64,000 nt of DNA from Diphasiastrum complanatum (taxonomy: Eukaryota; Streptophyta; Lycopodiopsida; Lycopodiales; Lycopodiaceae), in contig CM055094.1 of the NCBI GenBank assembly GCA_029204225.1, forward strand, positions 12,299,314 to 12,363,313, given 5' to 3'. Positions 1 through 9,434 of this stretch are shown here, piece after piece. Position 1 is the stretch's first letter; each line of letters starts with the position of its first letter. The notes beneath the pieces were generated by a model that saw only the letters and a program-made list of their open reading frames with translations, did not search any database and was not told the DNA's origin. Position numbers and translations under genes: made by a program.

Positions 1-877
1 AACGTTTCTTGTTGTGTAGTAGTGTATGTCATATTAGTTGAAAATGATAAGCACAAGTCTTTTTTCAACTCTTCCTAGAAATCATCAATGTCCAATTTGA
101 GATTTTATCACATGTACGTTTCTACCCCTTTAAGAAGTATATTTGAGCTATATTATATCTCAAGAGCATTGTATTTCTAGAGTGATTACATTGTTTCTTT
201 CTATAAATCTTATCCAAATGCAATGCTGAAGGGATAAATTTAGGGCTTCAAAGAGTCGTGTTCAAGAAAAGGTTCTGTGTGCCCAAAAAACATGCAAGTG
301 TATGTTTTTGAGCGGCCTTTTGCTGAAAGTAACAATGACCACTTCATGTTGAGCCAATCAGTCTTTTTATAACCCTTGAGAACGCTATTTGAGGGCATGA
401 AATTAGGGTTTCAACAAGCCATGCTCAAGACGTTACTCAGCGTGTCTAAAACACAAATAGTAAGTCCTTGTTTTTCACTAGCTTTTTATAAAAAGTATTA
501 GTGGCCAATTTATGTGCCAATCAGCACATTTTTATCACTTGAGAACATTATTTGAGCTAGGTTATTTCTCAAGCTTATCATACACTAGACATTACCTAGT
601 GAAAGTTAAATACTCAGTGCTGTCAGCTTACAAATTAGGAAACCTTTCAATAGGTTCTAAACATTATAACAAGCGAGAGCTTAGCAAGTTGGAATCATGA
701 TTGAACTGAACAGTTCATTGTAGTCGTCTTCTTACAGACTTCACAGAAGGTTGAAGAACATACTTATTGAATGCTGCGTTGAAACTTTCTATTTATACTT
801 TCGTGGTTGCCCTTTTTAGAAGCTAAATCCTTTTAATGAGATTCTTTCATCTTGAGCACCATTCAAGTATCTGACAG
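1..877. other. AT-rich stretch upstream of a terminal exon, no gene recognised
   Basis: No recognisable coding domain. Because the exon at 878 is preceded by a splice acceptor, at least the right part is probably an intron of the same rightward gene, whose earlier exons lie outside or were not recognised. Confidence 0.4.
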
Positions 878-1218
878 GCAAATGCTTTGTATGAGCAGGC
901 TTTTTATCTTCCAGAAACAGAATATTTGCATTGGATAAGGGCACATCCTGTAAGTCATCTCTCACATCTTTGATTTTGACATTTCTGCCCTAAAAACTTC
1001 GTGCTCAACTATTGTGGGTTAGGATTCTTCTAAACCTGCATAATATACACATTCTTATTCTATGAACCCTAATATATGTTTTGGTCTAATGTTTCCTCAT
1101 ACAGGAGTATGCAAAACCGCAGTTGATAGGATTGATAAACCTTGTTGCTTCAACAAACAACTGGAAAAGAAAAACAAGGCTGGAGTTGATGGAGAAGATA
1201 GAAAATGGGGATCTGTAA
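878..1218 (+). CDS. 3' end of a host protein-coding gene (two terminal exons)
   Basis: Two exons join in phase. The first, 878-949, encodes 24 residues, follows a CAG acceptor and ends at a GTAAGT donor. It contains ALYEQAFYLPETEYLHWIR. The intron is 950-1104 and ends in a T-rich tract with ACAG. The second exon, 1105-1218, encodes 37 residues including LVASTNNWKRKTRLELMEK and ends at TAA (1216-1218). The seam falls exactly between codons. The aromatic and charged composition looks like a conserved cytosolic protein C-terminus, but I do not recognise the family and assign no function. Earlier exons are not visible in the first 877 bases. The reading is supported by both splice signals and by an open phase across them, not by homology. 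Confidence 0.6.
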
Positions 1219-4200
1219 AGCTGTAAGTGCAATGACTGTCTTAAACGTTCATTGATATTGAGTAACCAGTCTTATTTGTTTCTTATCTTCCAAATAAGGC
1301 CCCAGGCTTCTCAGGCATTAATTTGTAAGGCACCAATATTGAGCTTGTGCCATCATGTGCATCATCATCTTGTTGCGTGATAGCTGATATATTTTGATCT
1401 TTGTTTGGAAATATAGTAGAGGAAGAACCAAATATAGGCCTAGTGCATGAGCTACCTAGCTCATTAGGTTCTCATAATATAGAACATTTTTGGTGTATGA
1501 GTATATTTCGAAGTTCATAGTATGCATTTTTTTCTTACTGAGGTGATTCCTCAATATTGTCTTGAACCTGTCACATGATTTAATGTGGTTTCTAATTTTT
1601 GATCACACAGCAACTAGAAACACTGCAGTTTCTTTCCAAAATTTGATAATTTCCATAGCATCTGCTTCAAAATTTCACAATGAACTGGAGATATAAAGTG
1701 CAACCCAAATTTGCATAAAGTACTCCATGCATTTGTGCAACATTACAGTTGAGATTTATAGTCCATGAATTGAATTCATTAAACTTTACATTTCAGCAAG
1801 AATAACGCACTAGAAAATTCCTCAAATCAAACTATTCTCTTTGTGCCCCTTTCTTATGAGCTCTATGTATAAGCATTTATTCTATAATGGGTAGCGTTGA
1901 AGGTTGTATACTACACCTCTGAACCTTATCAAGTACATTCGTTGTGTGTTTGCAAATGTTGACATGTCTCAGGCATTTAGGTTTTTGTCTGTGAGAATCC
2001 ATATTATAGCCTGCATGGGGTCCTTGCCTGTGTTCATGAAGTATTGTAGATAGGAGGCTGCTTTCAATGCAGCCGTTAGTCTTTGTCGCCACATGATGCA
2101 GGTAAAGGAAGAGGACCTTCCAGTCTAATGCATAAATTGTGTGCATTTTGCCTAGTCATTTGCAAGTTTAGCAAGTTGCTGTTTGTATTGAAAGCATCAA
2201 CATAGGCATGAAAAGTTGCCTAAATTGGCTCTTCAAGGATATCTGAAAGACTGTGTAGTTGCATACATGACTCTGTGCAGGTGTAAGCAGAATTTCTCTC
2301 AAGTAGGGCCTACTAACATTTTCAGTTATCTATCTAAAATAGTAGGTATGCCTACTACCTGATTTGTAGATTCCTTTTTCATAGAGAAAATCATGCAATC
2401 GCAAATTCTGTTTTTGCATCCACTTATATCATACCACTTATATCATAGCCTGAGGTTGTCGGTGGCGACAGCAGGGAGGGAGGGTGGGTTTTGATGAATG
2501 TGTCAAAAATTGATCAGTATTTCTTTCAAAAGACCTAACATTGCAGGGGTGGCCATGCAGTAGAATAATGTGATTTCTACTATAAAGCAAACTTCACGTG
2601 CATGAAACTTAGGTCCTTTATGGAGGTAGCTTCGAACCCACTTAAAGGCTCACTATCTTGTATTTGAATCTCAATACAGATAAATTTAATGAAGATAATT
2701 AATAATTGTGAGGAGGAACCTTATAAAAGGCAATAGGAGTTACATCTCATTTATTGGTAAGCGAAGAACCACTCAGTATGGAAGGAGAAGTTAAATATGT
2801 AGACGCACAATAGTTGCACAACTTACTTGAGTTGTGCATCGAGTGTAAGGACAGCAATGGTTGATTGTGACGGAGTTCTAAACAATCTTCAAAAAACCAT
2901 CACTTGCCAACTTGATCAAAACTTCGCATCAAAAATGCAATGACATGTACATAGTATGCATACTGGTAGTTCGCTGTAGTATACAGTCAACAAAAATTGT
3001 CTTAAATAGTTGTCAAAAATCATTTCCTATAAATACTTGCCTGAGATACTTCTACATCACACAAACCGAGTCCAAAAGTACAGAAAAGATTGCATGTTCT
3101 CTTCAACAAAAACATGAAAAGACTATGAGTACAGCATGTGCATACAAAATTTGTGTCAAAGTATCAAGCCCATCTGTTACCCAATAATGAAGTATTGACA
3201 TCAAATTGATTGCCGTTTGCAGCTCATTATGCATTTGCAAATTCAATAGCTCTATTTTGTCTTGTGTCAATGTGGTTAACATCACCACTTTGTAGCCATT
3301 TTTGGATAGTTGCATGGAAAACATGCAATGTGGCATTTTCTTAAACAAGATATTTGTATTTGTTAAAATTGTCCACTACATACTCTGACTTGCACAGTTA
3401 AAGAAACAAAAAGTAACCTTTACCAAAAGATAAATTATGTGATGAACTTTGCGAACAAAGGACAAAAGTGTCACTACCAACTAAAAGTTGTTAGGGAATG
3501 CTTACATTGATCCATTATCAATATTTGTCTAAGAAAATGTTTGTTTGATATTAATTTGCTACATGGACATACTTTAATTATCAACAATTGACAATAAAAA
3601 AATAACTTATTTGCCTAATTTTCAATAAGTGAAAGTAGAAAAATACTAAAGTTGAAGTGTTGAGTGCCATTGACAGAAATGTATGAATATTTATGGATTG
3701 CTTGATGATGCAAGTAGAGGGTGGGAATTCAAGACTTCAAGCTCTATTTGAAGTTTATCGTTATAAATTTCAAAAAAAAAGTATATTATTGTCATCTATC
3801 ATAGCTAGTGGACAGTGATGATGGTGGAGTCCAACAACAAAGGAAGAGCCACTTTAATAAGCAAGAGGGTGATGGAGACAACCATGGATTGCAATATGTA
3901 GATTTCTTTGAACAATAGTTCCACCTACTTTGGAGTTGTCTCATGAGACACTCTATCAAAAATGAATTTTGAGCAAAATTGAGCATATCATATTTTGGTA
4001 GAAAGCAAATGATAGCGATCTGCAGATTGAAATCAGCACAATCTCAAAAACAAGTCAAAATTTATTTTTTTCCTTTGCATTCACTAGAGATCATGCACCA
4101 CCAACGACGATTATGATAAAAAAGAACATTAGTTGATCGACGCATAAAAAGAAATTTATGCCTTAATTGATGGGTGTATATTTCAAATGTAGCTACATTT

Positions 4201-4391
4201 TAAACTCTGTGGAAAAACATTTGCAATAAAATCATTGATCTAATGATATGTTGTTCGATCTGCGAAAATGTCACATTTGTCAACCAAATATATGACATGA
4301 AAGCTAAGAATATAGGTCCAGACATCCCACCATATGCAATTGACAACACATTTATGTAAGAGTATACATATGTTGATGACAAAGAAATGAG
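1219..4391. other. 3' flank and intergenic spacer
   Basis: AT-rich sequence after the terminal exon. Short ORFs occur on both strands but none shows a domain, splice context or biased composition. The only structure noted is a 14-bp tandem duplication near 2420. Confidence 0.5.
2420..2447. repeat. 14-bp perfect tandem duplication
   Basis: The word CCACTTATATCATA occurs twice head to tail. Probably replication slippage; no function suggested. Confidence 0.8.
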
Positions 4392-4531
4392 TGTTGGAAG
4401 TTTTTCTACTTTCTACGGTGGCTAGGTCTAATGAAGAGTTCGTGCGTAGTATAGTGGTAGATCGGTCGTCCACCTTCTAAGTTCTACAAAGCTTAACAAC
4501 TGTGAAATAAAAAACATAAATGAAAAGGGAA

Positions 4532-4695
4532 CACCAAGGCTTCCCAGCTGGTGCTCGGAATAGAAACTAATTAAGGTGTGGCTAAGGCAGTACCCAACTA
4601 GCCACTACTTGGAAGGTAAATAAACTTGCTAAGGCGGTACCCAACTAGCAAGGATCAACAATAAACTAGGCTTGCTAAGGCTTCCCAACTAGCAA
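4532..4695 (-). repeat. Array of four short hairpins with a shared loop and different stems (LTR copy 1)
   Basis: Four stem-loops lie at 4532-4553, 4578-4605, 4625-4652 and 4672-4695. The plus-strand loop is always AGGC, then 2-4 variable bases, then CCCA(A/G)C. The stems differ but stay complementary: CACCA/TGGTG, GTGGCTA/TAGCCAC, CTTGCTA/TAGCAAG, TTGCTA/TAGCAA. The first is homologous to the hairpin at 8678, where C-G is replaced by T-A. This argues for pairing in the RNA or single-stranded DNA of the element. No known ribozyme core is visible; I looked for a hammerhead CTGATGA box and found none. Confidence 0.7.
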
Positions 4696-4974
4696 ACCGT
4701 AAAACTAATACTAACTCCTAAAGGGAAATGAAACAATAAATTGCGGCTAACTAAATAATTAACAAATAAAGCATGCCACAATAATCCAATTAAAGGAGGC
4801 GAGAGGAGGCCCGAGCACCTTTCCAATGGGAACACAAAAAAATAGAATGATAATATCAAAGAGAGAGCAATTTAGCATAATCTCAGAGTGTTATTTTACA
4901 AGGGAAATGCCTCTCTTCTTATAACAAGAAGGGCCTTCCATAAGCTTCTACTAACTTATGGGATTAATTTCTAA

Positions 4975-5145
4975 AACTTGCAATTCTAAGACTTCTAAAC
5001 TTCTCCACTTCTAACTTAGAAAGCCTAAGACTCTAAACTTAGAACTCAAAATAACTTAGAATCTTTTATTTTCTAAGCTTAAGTTTCTAAGTTTTTAAGT
5101 TCTCTAAGTTAAGTTTTCTAACTTAGAAGTTTAGAATTTAATTAA
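4975..5145 (-). repeat. Block of mixed-orientation AACTTAG/CTAAGTT words in LTR copy 1
   Basis: Many copies of the heptamer AACTTAG and its complement CTAAGTT are interspersed. A similar block is at about 9055-9215 in LTR copy 2. The mixture of orientations allows many alternative pairings. It may be simple-sequence drift or a structured R/U5 region. Confidence 0.6.
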
Positions 5146-5270
5146 GTTTCTACCCATGGACTTATAACACACATGCCATGGTAGGAGTGTATTAACAAGT
5201 ACTCATAGTGGACTTACAATACACATGCCACAGTATTTTATTTTACTTTGATTTTGCTTTGTTGCTAACA

Positions 5271-5283
5271 TTATCCCCCTCGA
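5271..5283 (-). promoter_or_regulatory. Polypurine tract of the leftward LTR element, copy 1
   Basis: On the minus strand a GAGGGGGATAA purine run directly precedes the LTR start TGTTAGCAAC. The same run and flanking words are conserved at 9342-9353, which supports its role as primer for plus-strand DNA synthesis. Confidence 0.65.
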
Positions 5284-6310
5284 TTGGTAGTCCCACGCCA
5301 ATGGTAATAGAAAGAACCCCGCTCCTTATGGTGTGGGAGGAGTCAAAGTCGGTGTCGCTTATGGAACTTTTTGTGAAGTGCTGCTCTGTAGGAGATGAAG
5401 CTTTGAAGAAGGATGAGCGTCTCCAGAGATTTGGCTCTTTGATGGTTTGTATTTCCAATTGCTCACGTTGATGATTCAATGAATGATGTACAAGAGCTTG
5501 GGCTGTTGAACAACACAAGGTGAGAATGAACGGTAATGAGATGAAGGTGAGGGTAAGAGGCAAGATGTGAGTCAGATATGGGTGGTGGTGGAGGTGGACG
5601 AATAGATCAAAGGTTTGTTGCTCATAGTTGTCTCTTGAAAACATAATGTTGGCAGAACTGTGATTGTCGTGGAATGGGTGTGGACAAGGGATGATAGGGA
5701 TCTTGTGTGTTTTTTTATACATGTTCATAACCAATGCTCAATGTACAATTTTCCATTGTTTGCCGTTGAAAATGTCATTTGTCCTTGGGGTTGTGTATCT
5801 ATAGTTCCATCACTGACGGATTTGGGATTTTCATCATTGTAACTTTTGAGCTTGTTGAAGTAGCTGGCATGGATATATAGCTGGAAAAGTGTGGATTTTG
5901 TATCGCTTACTTAAAACCAACTGCTTATTGAAGGTGGTTGTGGTTTTTTGTGAACATTCCATCTTGTTGGAAAGATGAATCTTTTGTTGGATAATATTGG
6001 TAGCCAGATAATGTGCTCCATTGATTTCCAAATAGAACATTTGTTGTAAAGTCCCTTAACTTTTTTTCTCCAACCTGTATGTTGTTTCTTGGGAGTTTAC
6101 TCATGAAAAAAAATATTGCGTGGAAGCGTGTGTGAGTAATCTCTGGCTTGTGTCTTCTGAGTAGTGATTTTTTCTCACATTTGAATTGTGCTTTGGGGTT
6201 GCACAACATCGCTTGTGAAGATAATTTGTGTTGGCCACACACCGGTAGATAATATATGATGGAGTATATAAAGTCCTCAATCCAAGAATCGTATTCTAAG
6301 CATGCCAATC
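5284..6310 (-). mobile_element. Degenerate 3' internal region of LTR element copy 1
   Basis: Leftward frames stay partly open (6308-5925 and 5734-5284) but show no recognisable domain. Just before the polypurine tract the reading TIGVGLPI resembles SIGVGPPI at the matching place in copy 2, which ties the two internal regions together. Further upstream I see no similarity to the long ORF of copy 2. The right limit of the element is uncertain. Confidence 0.4.
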
Positions 6311-7372
6311 ACAAGCAACACAAGGGAACCTGATGGTGGACAAACCAACCCAACCAAACCTAGATCGAATGGATCTAGCCCCCAAGCTATGGATCAATCA
6401 CTCAGAGGAAAATGAGGCATCACACCAGCAACATCCTGCCACCAGTCATGCTATCAAGCATACACTAGTGAGAGCCCAATATGTATACTTTTACCTTCCA
6501 AGGCCCATGCACCACTAGTAGTGCACTATGACACCTCACTGGACACCTCTGCAGCCTATCTGGGCCACAAGAGCTTGGTTCCAATTGACAGTATCAGTTT
6601 GAGAGTCATAATGAACTCCCAAATTTTTTACATGTCGATCACAGATATGATCCGGTGTTGATGAATCATCACTGAAAAAATCTTGTGTTTCTGCTTTCTT
6701 CAAATCTTTAGTATTTTTTAGTCTTTCCTTTTATATTTTTCGGGCTAGAATGACATATTGGATTAGGACGAATAATCAAACATGGACGAACTATCGGACC
6801 TCAGCTAATCAGGCATGAAGGTTTAAATTGTCATGCTCCACCGCTGCCATGCAACGTTAACGAAGATGTAGTTCTAATCAAATATTCTAAACACACTTGA
6901 TCTGATATATATGTTAGATCATCGCGGAAATAGAGAGAGAGTTGAATATACACTTGAACGCAACACTCAAGAGTGAGGTGTGTATCAAGGGAACAATATA
7001 TTTCTAGCAGTAGCTAGTTCGTGAGAGAGAATGCATCTCTTGCACCGATGCACTGATTTGGGAAACAGATAGCGCTCAAAGAAATTGTTGATGTATACTC
7101 GATTTTGATAATACAGACGAGTTACATTTTTTTTGCTCAATGTGTGCAATCTTTGAATGTTGTGATGCTTATTCAATTTATCAGTAGATATATTTCTGTT
7201 GTCATTAGACATTACCTGTTGTTCATAAATTCATTGTCAGATTAGCAGTAGCTATCCGATATTCAGAGGATGACTGATTGTGGTTTGAAGTAGTAGCTTT
7301 GTCCGACAGATCGGCTCCATTTGAGCTCAAGTTGGAATCATCGCCTGAGCCAGAGTCGTTGGATTTCTTCAG
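6311..7372. other. Spacer and probable 5' LTR region of a rightward copia element
   Basis: No coding domain. Because a primer-binding site starts at 7373/7404, the several hundred bases before it should be the copia 5' LTR, but I could not fix the left end. Confidence 0.4.
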
Positions 7373-7415
7373 TGGTTTCAGAACAACTAGAAGATTTCTT
7401 CAGTGGTATCAGAGC
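7373..7415 (+). promoter_or_regulatory. Duplicated primer-binding site of copia element A
   Basis: TGGTATCAGAGC (7404-7415), the usual plant initiator-Met tRNA primer site, follows LTR-like CTTCA. A diverged copy, TGGTTTCAGAAC, lies 31 bp upstream at 7373-7384. Both are preceded by GATTTCTTCAG, so a 31-bp segment was tandemly duplicated over the site. Confidence 0.75.
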
Positions 7416-7430
7416 CTCGTTACTAAAACT

Positions 7431-8550
7431 ATGGCTTCCATCAACAACATCCAATCAAAGTTTTGCACAATACTTCAAGCAAACGGGTCAAACTTCCTTG
7501 TCTGGAAGGTAAAAACATCGCTCATCCTAAGAGGAGAAGCATTATGGCCATATGTTGACGGCACCGAAGAGATGCCAGCCAGCACATGCAAAGAACTTCG
7601 AGAATGGAAGGAGAAGAATGACAAAGTAGTAGTTGTCATCTCCGACCTTGCATCAATCTCCAACGCTAGAGAGATGTGGGACACACTCATCGCCAGATTT
7701 TAGACCAATTCACGCAATCAAATAATGCATCTAGAAGATCAGCTTACCTACCTAAGATGGGATGGCAAGGATCTCACCTGCTTCATCAGGAAGATGAAGA
7801 ACCTATTCCTATTGCTACACAATGCTGGAATAGAGCACACAATCTCACAAGAGAAATAGCTCAACTATCTGCTACGTTCCCTACCAAGATCAATCCAGAT
7901 CACCCGGACTTTGCTAGCTAAAGATCCTGCTATGACCTTCGACAAGGCATTCATCAACATCAAGGAAGAAGTTGAAGCTAGAGAACACTACGACGACAGG
8001 AACGAGTATGATCAGGCTCTCTACTATAACAAAGACCAGTCGAAAAAGAAACCTCAGTTTAAGAGAGAGTCAACAAGAAAGTAGGACTGAAGTCAACAGA
8101 AAGAGGGAGATCAGGAAGGAAGATGGAGAGGAAGTAGCAAGAACAAGCAGCAAGGCAACGACAAGAAGACATGCGTCAGATGCGGACGTGAAGGCCACAC
8201 GGTGGGACAAATGTTGGCTGAATCCGAAAGTCGAATGTGTACATTCTCACAAGAAGAGTCATGTAGCCATGGATTATTATGAAAATCCAAGGAACAAGAA
8301 GACGCAGAGCAGAAAAGAAAGCATGAATAACACATCATATGTGGAAGAGCTTGAATCTTCCAAGATGGCTGAAGAACGAGCTAGCAGAAATCCAACTGCT
8401 TATCTGTGCACTAATGTATGTGTTACATCACATTTTGATGTTCGAGACGTAGTTCTTGACTCAGGAGCTACGTTGCACATTGTGACAACAAGCCAAATGA
8501 TAGTTGACTTTCGACAAATATACACCTCCAGATATATCATTCTAGGAGAT
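7431..8550 (+). pseudogene. Copia element A: gag and start of protease, broken
   Basis: The gag starts at ATG 7431, 15 bases after the primer site, with the typical copia opening (FLVWKVKTSLIL, then LWPYVDG). Stops and frameshifts occur from about 7700. A zinc knuckle near 8172-8211 reads CVRCGREGHTVGQ followed by M where the last Cys is expected. The protease motif VLDSGATLHI near 8451-8480 keeps its catalytic DSG. The coding stops at 8550, where the leftward LTR (8551) begins, so this copia was the insertion target. The remainder of its pol was not found. The stretch NPRNKK..R.E just before protease also occurs in copia D near 21950, so the two are related. Confidence 0.8.
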
Positions 8551-9341
8551 TGTTGGATGTATTTCTAGTGAGTGCGGTGGCTAGATCTACTTACGGGTGT
8601 AGTATAGGGATGTAGAGATTCGTCCACTTTTTAGATTTCTACAATAAGCTTCAACGAGAATATGGACATGAATGAGAGCACTAAGGCTTACCCAACTAGT
8701 GCCCGAAACGGAAATAAACTAATTAGTAACAACAATAAAAATCTTTGCTAAGGCTTACCCAACTAGCAAGGTGACTAGACTAATCCTAGATTAACATCCG
8801 AAGGTTAATAAATGAGATTGCGGCTAATACTAAACAAATAAGCAATAATGAACATGCCACAATAAAATCGATGAAAAGGAGGCAAGAGGAGGCCCGAGCA
8901 CCTTCCCTCAAGCTATGCACCTTTCCAAGGAGAACACAAATGAAATAGAATATTTATTCTCCAAAATAGCGAGCAAGATAGCTTAATCTCAAAAGTGTTA
9001 TTTACAATGCAAATACCTCTCCTTTTATGGCAAGGAGGGTCTTCCATAAGTGTCTACTAACTTATGGGACTAATATGTTCCTAGCCTTTCTAGAACTTCT
9101 AACTTAGGATTTAGAACTTCAATTTTTTTAACTTAGGACAGCTTAAGATAAAATATTTCTAATCTTAAGTTTACTAAGTCTAAGTTCTAAATCTAAGTTT
9201 AAGCTATTTTATTATTATTGAAGCTTCTACTCATACATGGCTTGAAGTTTATTGACAAGTACTCATACATGGTCTTACAAAACACATGCCACGAAGTTTT
9301 ATTATTTTTTTATTTTCTCTGTGTTAGCACAGTTGCTAACA
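8551..9341 (-). repeat. LTR of the structured-LTR family, copy 2 (leftward 3' LTR)
   Basis: About 791 bp, TGTTGG to CTAACA on the plus strand, homologous to 4392-5270. A polypurine tract abuts it at 9342. It interrupts copia A after GGAGAT. No matching 5' LTR with GAGAT on its far side was found, so the upstream end of the element is lost, rearranged or outside. Confidence 0.75.
8678..8771 (-). repeat. Two hairpins of the shared-loop type (LTR copy 2)
   Basis: GCACTA/TAGTGC encloses the conserved loop at 8678-8702. CTTTGCTA/TAGCAAGG (one G-T pair) encloses the same loop at 8743-8771. The first is positionally homologous to the CACCA/TGGTG hairpin of copy 1, and one base pair has changed on both sides (C-G to T-A). 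Confidence 0.7.
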
Positions 9342-9353
9342 TTATCCCCCTCC
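9342..9353 (-). promoter_or_regulatory. Polypurine tract of LTR element copy 2
   Basis: GGAGGGGGATAA on the minus strand directly precedes the LTR. Upstream words GTGGGAC.ACCAAT are shared with copy 1. Confidence 0.65.
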
Positions 9354-9434
9354 TTATTGAATTGGTGGTCCCACACCAATCGACGTCTTTTCGTTCTGGA
9401 TTTTTTGTGCTTCTTGGAGGCGAGACTGTTGTTG

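Larger units (their letters stand above)
4392..5270 (-). repeat. LTR of a structured-LTR family, copy 1 (leftward 3' LTR)
   Basis: About 879 bp beginning TGTTGG and ending CTAACA on the plus strand, so TG..CA in the leftward sense. A purine tract (AGGGGGATAA on the minus strand) abuts its right end, which fits the polypurine tract of a leftward element and makes this the 3' LTR. It aligns along most of its length with 8551-9341, sharing the hairpin array, the 'rich in AACTTAG/CTAAGTT' block, the CCTTCCATAAG block and the terminal CTAACA. The two copies are clearly diverged, so they are not a pair from one insertion. No 5' LTR for this copy was found. Confidence 0.75.

Noticed and set aside
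2620-2665. Further SINE remnant (CTTCGAACCC resembling a B box)
   Set aside because: No A box at the right distance and no flanking duplication.
4392-5270. Retrozyme with hammerhead ribozymes
   Set aside because: The hairpins lack the hammerhead core words (CTGATGA and GAAA in order) on either strand.
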